NCBI GenBank assembly: GCA_947628635.1
Contig: CANRAX010000051.1
Coordinates: 1 to 8,957 of the forward strand
Origin: an uncultured Bacilli bacterium
Lineage (GTDB): Bacteria > Bacillota_I > Bacilli_A > RF39 > UBA660
Length of the DNA stretch: 8,957 bases
Direction: 5' to 3'
A model generated the notes under the pieces. It had not been told where the DNA came from, did not search any database, and saw only the letters and a program-made list of their open reading frames with translations. This document shows positions 1 through 4,872 of the stretch, piece by piece; position 1 is the stretch's first letter; each line of letters begins with the position of its first letter. The position numbers were made by a program, and so were the translations under genes.

Positions 1-111
1 ACCTCATTATATTGCGGTTTTTAAATGTGAAGTTAACAACACATATTTTATTAATTGTTAAATTTAAAAATATTGATAATTAGTAAATTTTATTCTTTTG
101 CAATAAGTCTT
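1..111. other. AT-rich non-coding left edge with short inverted repeats
   Basis: No convincing coding sequence is visible. Two AT-only inverted repeats are present: TTAACAA (33-39) with TTGTTAA (55-61), and AAATTTA with TAAATTT between about 61 and 90. Neither is followed by a T-tract on the minus strand, so I do not call a terminator for the tail-fibre-like gene that ends at 112. The stretch could still be a 3' UTR of that gene or the edge of an inserted element. Confidence 0.4.
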
Positions 112-843
112 TTATTTAGTTCTTTTCCAGATGTATACAGTTATATAAGAATTCTCGACACTAAATGAAGTATTTGAACCTGTATATTCTGTATTTGAAG
201 CTGTTGTTGTTACTTCATGGGTATGATTTCCACTATTGTTAGTGGAAGTACCTGTTGTCGATAAATAATTACCTTCTGTTGAATCTTGTACAGGATAAAT
301 GAATCCTGTTCCTTGGGCTCTAAATTTTACTCCTCCTAATACTCCACCCCACGCTAATGTATACCCTGTTAAACCATGTGCATGGAGTCCAGCTTCTTTT
401 GCGGTTCCTTGTAAACTTGGTATAGCGTGTCTATGACTTGGTAAATTTTCCGCTGTTAAAGTAACGGTATTTGAACCTCCTGTTGTTCCAGCGGTTCCAC
501 TACTTATTCCTTTTAAGACTCTTCCGCTTCCATAATTTTCCCATATGCCACCTAAAAATGATGAGGGGTTGGTACTATTATAACTTATATATATGCTTCC
601 TACGGGATAAATTTTATTAATAATAGTTGTTTGTAATGTTGTTAATTGATTATTAAATTTGGTACATGTTCCATCTATGGCGGCTTGAACATTATTTACA
701 GCCAATCCAGAACTTGTTTTATCATAATAAACATCTTCACTATTTATTAAAGTTTGGGCCAACACATATGAGGATGTAATTGATATTGCTATTCCCATTA
801 TAAAACTTATTATTATTGCTAGATAGATTTTTTTATTCTTCAT
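112..843 (-). CDS. Secreted or membrane-anchored protein with phage baseplate/tail-fibre C-terminal domain
   Basis: The 243-aa product starts with a lysine-rich n-region and a hydrophobic segment (residues 6-28). This ends in VLA-Q, so it is either a cleavable signal peptide or an anchor. Residues 38-76 carry a YDKTSSGLAVNNVQAAID-type motif common in tail-fibre and surface proteins, then a probable short coiled coil. From residue 78 the protein looks like the phage baseplate Gp10-type C-terminal domain: YPVGSIYIS, a GGIWE element, GRVLKG, LPSHRH, and a terminal YITVYIWKRTK. Three HxH motifs (137-139, 154-156, 207-209) resemble those that bind iron in trimeric fibre tips such as T4 gp37. The start is ATG with AGAAAGAG upstream. 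Its own promoter and two dyads lie at 871-925, next to a divergent repressor. A phage adhesin would not normally carry a signal sequence, so a host adhesin or captured fibre domain is inferred. The domain call is from recalled family features. Confidence 0.8.
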   Translation of the reverse strand: MKNKKIYLAIIISFIMGIAISITSSYVLAQTLINSEDVYYDKTSSGLAVNNVQAAIDGTCTKFNNQLTTLQTTIINKIYPVGSIYISYNSTNPSSFLGGIWENYGSGRVLKGISSGTAGTTGGSNTVTLTAENLPSHRHAIPSLQGTAKEAGLHAHGLTGYTLAWGGVLGGVKFRAQGTGFIYPVQDSTEGNYLSTTGTSTNNSGNHTHEVTTTASNTEYTGSNTSFSVENSYITVYIWKRTK

Positions 844-870
844 ATTATTACACTCTTTCTATATTTATAT

Positions 871-886
871 ATATCCATTTGGGTAT
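871..886. promoter_or_regulatory. Operator-like dyad O1 (downstream of the promoter)
   Basis: The 16-mer ATATCCATTTGGGTAT is an imperfect palindrome (ATATCC against GGGTAT) and matches the second dyad at 902-917 at 13 of 16 positions. It falls just after the expected start site of the minus-strand promoter at 897-925, where a bound repressor could act as a roadblock. The likely ligand is the XRE protein encoded at 970-1188; this is inference from proximity and symmetry. Confidence 0.6.
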
Positions 887-896
887 CTTTAATATA

Positions 897-925
897 ATTA
901 TATATCTATTCGGATATAAAATCAA
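897..925 (-). promoter_or_regulatory. Sigma-A-type promoter of the tail-fibre-like gene
   Basis: On the minus strand, TTGATT (925-920) is separated by exactly 17 bp from a consensus TATAAT (902-897). Transcription should begin near 890, giving a leader of roughly 45 nt to the ATG at 843. The spacer is almost entirely occupied by dyad O2. Confidence 0.7.
902..917. promoter_or_regulatory. Operator-like dyad O2 (inside the promoter spacer)
   Basis: ATATCTATTCGGATAT is an imperfect palindrome (ATATCT against GGATAT) with shared consensus ATATCYATTYGGRTAT with O1. Its centre lies 31 bp from the centre of O1, about three helical turns, so two dimers would sit on the same DNA face. It lies between the -35 and -10 hexamers, and its edge runs into the -10. 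Binding here should block RNA polymerase. Confidence 0.65.
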
Positions 926-969
926 TATGTTTAATTAGATATATGTAAAAATATAATTGAGGTGTATTT

Positions 970-1188
970 ATGTATAGATTAAAAGACTTAAGAGAAGATA
1001 AAGATCTATTACAAAAAGATGTTGCTGATATTTTAAATACTACTCAAAATCAATATAGTAGATATGAAACAGGTATAAGATATATACCAATATATCATTT
1101 GGAAACATTAGCAAAATTTTATAATACTAGTATAGATTATATTGTTGGTCTTACAAATGTTAAAGAACCATATCCAAGAAAAAAATAA
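970..1188 (+). CDS. Small XRE-family HTH repressor
   Basis: This 72-aa protein is essentially a lone Cro/CI (HTH_3) domain. The HTH spans about residues 15-34 (QKDVADILNTTQNQYSRYE). The family's typical final helices follow: LETLAKFYNTSIDYIVGLTN. There is no ligand or protease domain, as in small phage Cro/SinR-like repressors. The ATG is preceded by GAGGTG with 5 nt spacing. It is divergent from the tail-fibre-like gene and faces the two dyads in the shared gap, so it probably represses that gene and perhaps itself. It is convergent with a second HTH gene and ends on a hairpin overlapping its stop codon. A CI-like control role is inferred; DNA binding itself is well supported. Confidence 0.9.
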   Translation: MYRLKDLREDKDLLQKDVADILNTTQNQYSRYETGIRYIPIYHLETLAKFYNTSIDYIVGLTNVKEPYPRKK

Positions 1189-1217
1189 AAGAACTATTGC
1201 AGTCCTTTTATTTTTTT
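1187..1217. terminator. Bidirectional intrinsic terminator between convergent HTH genes
   Basis: AAAAGAACT and AGTCCTTTT flank a 5-nt loop (ATTGC). The 9-bp stem has one A.C mismatch when read on the plus strand and a tolerated G.U pair on the minus strand. TTTTATTTTTTT follows on the plus strand, and a T-rich run also follows on the minus strand. The stem begins in the stop codon of the upstream XRE gene. Confidence 0.75.
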
Positions 1218-1223
1218 ATTAAT

Positions 1224-1991
1224 TTAAACTTTACGAGATTGAATTTCAGCTATCTTTTCAAAAACTTCTTTAGCATTATCTTCATTTATTTCCGTAAAAC
1301 CTAATTCTTTTAAAGCTTGTACTTTTACAGTATTAAGTTCTTGAGTACGAGAAAGTTTTTCTTCTTTCTTTTGCTCAATATTTTGAACAAATCTTTTATG
1401 CGATTCGCTTAATTTATTCTTAGAAGCTCCTCCATTATTATAAAGAGTCATCGCACTAAAAATAATACTTTCAAAAATAAATTGTTTATCTTTATTAAAA
1501 TTAAATTCCATTGGATCTGTAAAGCCCAAAGATTTAGACATATATGCTAAAATATACTTTAATTCTTCCGTAGTCTCCATTGATTGTAGGAAGTGATATA
1601 AATAAAGAAAAGTATTATATGACTCTTTTGTTTTGTCATTAGCAAGTTTTTCTTTTAGAATATTTATAATATCTGATAAAAGTTCTTGTTCTTTTTTATT
1701 GAAACCTTTTAAGTCTGCTAAAACTTCCTTATTAGATGTATCCTTTACTCCTTCATTTAATCTGTTTTCTACTTCGATAATATATTCGCCAGTTACTTTA
1801 ACATTAGCAAGATCATTAATATTATCAATATTTAATAAACTTAGTAGTTTAGCTGATTTTTCTTTAGGCCAATCATTAATATCATCAATAGCAAGATAAT
1901 TATATAACATTTGTCTTGATACTCCTAAGTATTTAGCTAAACGCACTTTGCTTATTCCTAGTTCGGCTAGTTTTTTGTTTAAATCTTTCAT
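1224..1991 (-). CDS. HTH DNA-binding protein with unknown helical C-terminal region
   Basis: The 255-aa product has an N-terminal XRE-like helix-turn-helix (about residues 13-33: ISKVRLAKYLGVSRQMLYNYL). A predominantly helical, charged remainder follows. Residues 95-155 are predicted helical (NKKEQELLSDIINILKEKL, then FLYLYHFLQSME). A second helical stretch at 205-250 is rich in K and E and could be coiled coil. I do not recognise the C-terminal region. The ATG has a strong AGGAGG site with 6 nt spacing. Its own promoter lies at 2010-2038 with direct repeats GTGTAAAT overlapping the -35, which suggests autoregulation or control by the neighbouring XRE protein. It lies downstream of the SpoIIM-like gene with no clear terminator between, so some read-through is possible. 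Confidence 0.85.
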   Translation of the reverse strand: MKDLNKKLAELGISKVRLAKYLGVSRQMLYNYLAIDDINDWPKEKSAKLLSLLNIDNINDLANVKVTGEYIIEVENRLNEGVKDTSNKEVLADLKGFNKKEQELLSDIINILKEKLANDKTKESYNTFLYLYHFLQSMETTEELKYILAYMSKSLGFTDPMEFNFNKDKQFIFESIIFSAMTLYNNGGASKNKLSESHKRFVQNIEQKKEEKLSRTQELNTVKVQALKELGFTEINEDNAKEVFEKIAEIQSRKV

Positions 1992-2009
1992 GATTACCCT
2001 CCTAACATA

Positions 2010-2038
2010 ATTATAGTTAATTGGGTGTAAATAATCAA
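2010..2038 (-). promoter_or_regulatory. Sigma-A-type promoter of the 255-aa HTH gene
   Basis: On the minus strand, TTGATT (2038-2033) and TATAAT (2015-2010) are separated by 17 bp. This is the same hexamer pair and spacing as the promoter of the tail-fibre-like gene. The spacer contains TTGGGTGT, which resembles a half of the dyads at 871-917. The leader to the ATG is only about 10-15 nt but includes the AGGAGG site. Confidence 0.65.
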
Positions 2039-2046
2039 GTGTAAAT
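2025..2046. repeat. Direct repeat pair GTGTAAAT over the -35 region
   Basis: GTGTAAAT occurs at 2025-2032 and 2039-2046, a 14-bp period. The right flanks are also similar (AATCA and TGACA after the repeat). The pair straddles the -35 hexamer of the HTH gene promoter, a position suited to an operator. Confidence 0.45.
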
Positions 2047-2067
2047 TGACAGTTTTTATGAAAAATT

Positions 2068-2670
2068 TTAAAAGTATATGATTTTAATAAGTAAAGGGAT
2101 TAAAAAAGTTTCAATAATACTTGATAATAATGCTAATACTAAAGTGATTATAAGTATTTTAATATATCTTTTAACAATAACTCTTCTATTATAATCTTTC
2201 TTGCCAAAAAAGTAGTTAAAAAGCATTAAAGAAAAACTTATAGCGTAATAAGTTAAAAAGAAACAAGTAATTAAGTTAATCAATAAAGGAATACTATAAA
2301 TAATCGCAAATAGAAGTCCTTTTAAACCTAAATTGTATATTATACTAGTAAAAGTAAAACTTAAAAGAAAACATTTAAAAATATATATTAAAAAGATAAA
2401 AATTATACCAATTAGTGATATGCCTAACAGCCATATTAATAGATTACTTAAAACATTACTAGTAGCTGTTTTTATAAGTGTCGTTTCATATTTTAAAGTT
2501 CCATTTTTAATAGCATTAAGATAATTATTGGTATTTTCTTTAATTAAAAGCTTATTATCATTATTTAAAATAGTGATATAGAAAAAACCAAGTAAGAAAA
2601 ATACAACACTTAGTATTAAAAGAAGAGTAAGTAATTTATTAATTTTTAATTTTTGTAATTTTTTTTTCAT
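2068..2670 (-). CDS. SpoIIM-like (DUF95) multi-pass membrane protein
   Basis: The 200-aa product has one N-terminal membrane segment (about 12-34), an extracytoplasmic loop (35-70), then several hydrophobic segments (about 75-155) and a last one (170-198). The stretch LLIWLLGISLIGIIFIFLI, the following FKCFLLSFTFTSIIYNLGLKG, then AISFSLML and the late IETFLIPLL match the pattern of SpoIIM as I recall it. Its length is close to the roughly 210 residues usual for SpoIIM. In spore formers SpoIIM acts with SpoIID and SpoIIP in the peptidoglycan-remodelling engulfment complex. The same fold also occurs in non-sporulating bacteria and archaea. No other sporulation gene is visible here, so the cellular role is open. 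The ATG follows AGGTG with suitable spacing. It is divergent from a 28-aa membrane protein. Confidence 0.7.
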   Translation of the reverse strand: MKKKLQKLKINKLLTLLLILSVVFFLLGFFYITILNNDNKLLIKENTNNYLNAIKNGTLKYETTLIKTATSNVLSNLLIWLLGISLIGIIFIFLIYIFKCFLLSFTFTSIIYNLGLKGLLFAIIYSIPLLINLITCFFLTYYAISFSLMLFNYFFGKKDYNRRVIVKRYIKILIITLVLALLSSIIETFLIPLLIKIIYF

Positions 2671-2712
2671 ATCATCACCTACTCTATCATATTATTTGAA
2701 TATTTATATTAT

Positions 2713-2732
2713 ACTTTAAAGTAATTTACTTT
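2713..2732. promoter_or_regulatory. Nested palindromes in a divergent promoter region
   Basis: ACTTTAAAGT (2713-2722) is a perfect 10-bp palindrome. It overlaps AAAGTAA-T-TTACTTT (2718-2732), a perfect 15-bp inverted repeat with a single central base. Together they give three phased copies of ACTTT/AAAGT. They lie between the SpoIIM-like gene and the 28-aa ORF, and overlap the proposed -35 of the latter. An operator is possible; AT-richness makes chance palindromes fairly likely. Confidence 0.4.
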
Positions 2733-2753
2733 TTATGACAAATATTTTATAAT
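2725..2753 (+). promoter_or_regulatory. Putative promoter of the 28-aa membrane protein gene
   Basis: TTTACT (2725-2730) is followed after 17 bp by consensus TATAAT (2748-2753). Initiation near 2760 would leave a very short leader beginning at the AGAGGTG ribosome site (2760-2766), which is tight but workable. Confidence 0.45.
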
Positions 2754-2773
2754 TATGTTAGAGGTGAATAATT

Positions 2774-2860
2774 TTGAGTGACAAAGTAATAAAGGTAGTA
2801 GCAATTATAATGGTAATTGCGATGATAGCTGGTTTTTTAAGTGTTTTATTATTTATATAA
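2774..2860 (+). CDS. 28-aa single-pass membrane protein, TTG start (possibly Prli42/DUF4044-like)
   Basis: GAGGTG at 2761-2766 is placed 7 nt before a TTG codon. This opens a 28-codon frame ending at TAA 2858-2860. The protein has a short charged N-terminus (MSDKVIKV) and one hydrophobic helix of about 20 residues (VAIIMVIAMIAGFLSVLLFI). The layout KxxKVV..IM.IAM resembles what I recall of tiny single-pass proteins such as the stressosome-associated Prli42 and DUF4044 members, but I cannot align it here. It has a candidate promoter upstream and a perfect 11-bp hairpin immediately after the stop, which supports it as a real transcription unit. Similar length, topology and isolation would also fit a type I toxin-like peptide. 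Confidence 0.6.
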   Translation: MSDKVIKVVAIIMVIAMIAGFLSVLLFI

Positions 2861-2866
2861 TAAGAA

Positions 2867-2903
2867 AAAGAAAGCAAAATTATGATGATGAGTTGCTTTC
2901 TTT
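2867..2903. terminator. Strong bidirectional hairpin between convergent genes
   Basis: AAAGAAAGCAA (2867-2877) and TTGCTTTCTTT (2893-2903) form a perfect 11-bp stem with a 15-nt loop. On the minus strand the stem is followed by TTTCTTATT, giving a good terminator for the 106-aa gene. On the plus strand the stem ends in CTTTATTTATA, serving the 28-aa gene. The right arm lies within the last codons of the 106-aa gene, so the terminator is shared with coding sequence. Confidence 0.7.
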
Positions 2904-3200
2904 ATTTATATATCCTTCGATTTCAGGAATTATTTCTTGTAAATTTTCGGCATCAAAATTATATTTATTGACAATATCATTGATACGTTTATTATCCTTA
3001 GCAAGATAGAGCATTAATAAGCCCGCTATACGATTTTTTGTATATTCATTTAAAGAGGCAATATCTTTTCTGGCAATTTTATATTTACGAGCTATATCTA
3101 AAACTGGTCCATAACCATATAAATAATTAGTTAATGAATTGCTTATTAAATTAACATCTTTATTTTTGTCAGTAATATGAATTTTTGTCCAAATTTTCAT
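2880..3200 (-). CDS. Unrecognised 106-aa helical protein
   Basis: I chose the ATG at 3200, 8 nt after AGGGAAG. A GTG three codons upstream (3209) sits almost on top of that ribosome site, so it is an unlikely start. The product begins with a short strand (MKIWTKIHITD). A largely helical body follows with basic patches (IARKYKIARKDIASL) and a segment RIAGLLMLYLA. The tail is acidic (ENLQEIIPEIEGYINKESNSSS). There is no signal peptide or membrane segment, so it should be cytoplasmic. The IARKYKIARKDI region could suggest an HTH-like helix pair, but it lacks a clear pattern and I assign no function. It is separated from the upstream hydrolase gene by a terminator and probably transcribed alone. 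Confidence 0.75.
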   Translation of the reverse strand: MKIWTKIHITDKNKDVNLISNSLTNYLYGYGPVLDIARKYKIARKDIASLNEYTKNRIAGLLMLYLAKDNKRINDIVNKYNFDAENLQEIIPEIEGYINKESNSSS

Positions 3201-3244
3201 TAATAACACTTCCCTTATGGCTTAATATAATAACATAAAGGAGC

Positions 3245-3271
3245 AAAAAAAGAAAGCCTTTAAAAGACTTT
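3245..3271 (-). terminator. Intrinsic terminator after the MBL-fold hydrolase gene
   Basis: On the minus strand AAAGTCTT-TTA-AAGGCTTT forms an 8-bp stem (one G.U) with a 3-nt loop. It is A-rich before and followed by CTTTTTTT. The stem starts in the stop codon of the hydrolase gene. This ends the two-gene unit with the 323-aa protein. Confidence 0.8.
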
Positions 3272-3794
3272 ATTTTAGATAGGAATTATTTTCCATTTCA
3301 TATTTTAAAGTAGTCTCTTCATTATGACCAGGGTATATTTTAATTTCAGCTGGATAAGCTAAAATTTTCTTAATACTTTCTTTCATTTCTACTTCATTTC
3401 CACCAGGTAAATCGGTACGACCAATACTTTCTTTAAAAATAAAATCACCATCAAAAAGAACTTTTTCATCTTCAAAATAAAAACTGACAGAGTCTTTTGA
3501 ATGACCAGGTGTATAAAGACATTTAAATTTAAAACTGCCAATAGTATATTCTTTTTCTTCTAGATTGCTTTTCTTAAAAATCTTAATACTTCTTTTAGTT
3601 AAGAAATTACGTAGTGCTCCAATGTGGTCAAAATGCGAATGTGTAATTAAAACACCTAATACTTTTGCCTCTCCTATTTGTTCTTTAATTTTAGGAAAAT
3701 CATCGCCAGGATCAACAACTAAACATTCTTTACCATTAATTAATATATAACAATTTTCATCTAAATAACCTGTAATAACTTTTTTAATATTCAT
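3270..3794 (-). CDS. Compact metallo-beta-lactamase-fold hydrolase (GloB-like)
   Basis: The 174-aa cytoplasmic product has the full set of di-metal ligands: THSHFDH (His52, His54, Asp56, His57), TPGH (His98), the bridging Asp in FDGD (Asp117), and YPGH (His157). VDPGDD and GRTDLPGGN are typical of glyoxalase II-type hydrolases acting on thioesters. It is shorter than classical GloB (about 250 aa) because it lacks the C-terminal substrate-binding domain, and shorter even than most single-domain relatives (about 200 aa). Glutathione use is therefore doubtful, and the substrate may be another thioester or an unrelated compound. The ATG follows TAGGTG with 7 nt spacing. It is only 14 nt downstream of the 323-aa membrane protein gene and is presumably co-transcribed with it. 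Confidence 0.9.
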   Translation of the reverse strand: MNIKKVITGYLDENCYILINGKECLVVDPGDDFPKIKEQIGEAKVLGVLITHSHFDHIGALRNFLTKRSIKIFKKSNLEEKEYTIGSFKFKCLYTPGHSKDSVSFYFEDEKVLFDGDFIFKESIGRTDLPGGNEVEMKESIKKILAYPAEIKIYPGHNEETTLKYEMENNSYLK

Positions 3795-3808
3795 ATTTTA
3801 ACACCTAC

Positions 3809-4780
3809 TTAATATTTTTCTATATATTCTTTATTTATATAAATATAATTATAATTTGTATCTAATTTAAAAGTGTATTGATATGTTCCACTCTTTAATT
3901 GTTCTGGAACTTGAGCATTTTGATTACCAATATATTTAACTTCTTCTGTTAAAGTAATATAATTACCATAGCTTTTAGCAGAAACTAATTTTTTATTAGC
4001 AGAAAAGATTGTTGCGGATTGTTCTTCACAGTAACCCTTTACATATTCGCCTCTTTGTTCAATATATTGATAGCCTCCCATACAATTTTTACCGATTTGA
4101 ACGTTGCCATCAGGAATATTAGCGTTTTCTCCAAATAATTTTTTCAACTCCAATTGCATTGTTTCTTCTTTAAAAGCCATTGGTGTAAAAGTTGCTGTCT
4201 CAGGACAAGTGTAAGGCTCCATGGCAGTTTTACTAAAAAGATTACAGTTTGATTCGTATATTTTATCTTCAGCTATTTGACGATATGCTAAGTATAGTTT
4301 CATAGCATTGTCAAAATTAACGGAAGCCAAATCTTCTCTTATATTAGTTTTAACTTTACTATATAAATCTTGAACTATTGTTGAATTTAAGTCTAAATCT
4401 GTTTCTTCCTTATAACCAACTGGACTACATTCAAAGTTTAATCTAGCAACATCAGCTTTATTTTTTTGCACTAAATAGAAAATAGCGCCTATTAATAAAA
4501 GAATTACAATTATTAAAAATGGAAGAAGATTAACTTTCTTCTTAGGAACTTCTTTAGGTGCTTGTTCTGTTGCTTTTTGAGCAATAATACCTATTGGTTG
4601 TCCGTTAACAATTTGTGTTGTTGGCACAGTAACACTTTGCGTTATAACTGGTTGAGTTTGTGGCTGTTGTATGTGCGTATCTACTTTACTATTTGGTGTA
4701 AAAGTATTTTGTTGCGGACTAGTTACTGTTTGCTGAGTATTTTTTTGTTGATTATTATTTTGTGCAACCCCATTATTCAT
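3809..4780 (-). CDS. Membrane-anchored protein with Q/P-rich cytoplasmic tail, unknown function
   Basis: I place the start at ATG 4780, 5 nt after AGGTGA. The GTG at 4789 lies inside that site. The 323-aa product begins with a low-complexity N/Q/T/P-rich region of about 75 residues, then a basic stop (PKEVPKKKVN) and one membrane helix (about 86-104). A roughly 215-residue C-terminal domain follows. With the basic residues before the helix, the C-terminal part should be extracytoplasmic (type II topology). It contains five cysteines (near residues 118, 179, 192, 233, 251), an odd number, so disulfides or a metal/haem site are possible. The domain has NYITLTEEVKYIG and YQYTFKLDTNYNYIYI strands, suggesting a beta-rich end. 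I do not recognise the family. It is the first gene of a unit with the MBL-fold hydrolase and has its own promoter at 4811-4839. Confidence 0.85.
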   Translation of the reverse strand: MNNGVAQNNNQQKNTQQTVTSPQQNTFTPNSKVDTHIQQPQTQPVITQSVTVPTTQIVNGQPIGIIAQKATEQAPKEVPKKKVNLLPFLIIVILLLIGAIFYLVQKNKADVARLNFECSPVGYKEETDLDLNSTIVQDLYSKVKTNIREDLASVNFDNAMKLYLAYRQIAEDKIYESNCNLFSKTAMEPYTCPETATFTPMAFKEETMQLELKKLFGENANIPDGNVQIGKNCMGGYQYIEQRGEYVKGYCEEQSATIFSANKKLVSAKSYGNYITLTEEVKYIGNQNAQVPEQLKSGTYQYTFKLDTNYNYIYINKEYIEKY

Positions 4781-4810
4781 TCTTCTCACCTATCCTACTC
4801 TACTATATAA

Positions 4811-4839
4811 ATTTTAATATATTTTTCTTATTTTTACAA
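4811..4839 (-). promoter_or_regulatory. Promoter of the 323-aa membrane protein / hydrolase unit
   Basis: On the minus strand TTGTAA (4839-4834) is followed after 17 bp by TAAAAT (4816-4811). Initiation near 4804 gives a leader of about 25 nt that contains the AGGTGA ribosome site. Confidence 0.5.
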
Positions 4840-4844
4840 GAGTA

Positions 4845-4872
4845 AAAGAAAAAGAAGATAAATTATTCTTCT
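4845..4872 (-). terminator. Weak intrinsic terminator of the ABC exporter operon
   Basis: On the minus strand AGAAGA and TCTTCT (4853-4858 and 4867-4872) form a 6-bp stem with an 8-nt AT loop, followed by TTTTCTTTTAC. The stem overlaps the stop codon of the 602-aa gene. It is short and AT-rich, so read-through into the next gene is likely. Confidence 0.4.

Noticed and set aside
33..90. Inverted repeats as a terminator for the tail-fibre-like gene
   Set aside because: Stems are 7 bp of mainly A/T with long loops and no following T-tract on the minus strand.
952..957. TATAAT as a -10 box for the XRE gene, with TTTAAT at 930-935
   Set aside because: Initiation would fall at about 964-966, which removes the GAGGTG ribosome site at 959-964. 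I found no better plus-strand promoter, so none is listed.
1633..1899. Open plus-strand frame antisense to the 255-aa HTH gene
   Set aside because: It is a composition shadow with no ribosome site. The same applies to open frames antisense to the SpoIIM-like, hydrolase, Q/P-rich and ABC genes.
112..1991. An intact prophage or phage remnant around the tail-fibre-like gene and the two HTH genes
   Set aside because: No integrase, terminase, portal, capsid, lysis gene or attachment repeat is visible. One fibre-type domain and HTH proteins are not enough, though genes left of position 1 cannot be seen.
2041..2067. Terminator between the SpoIIM-like gene and the HTH gene
   Set aside because: Only a short A/T hairpin is present (TTTTT-CAT-AAAAA on the minus strand) without a U-tract after it.
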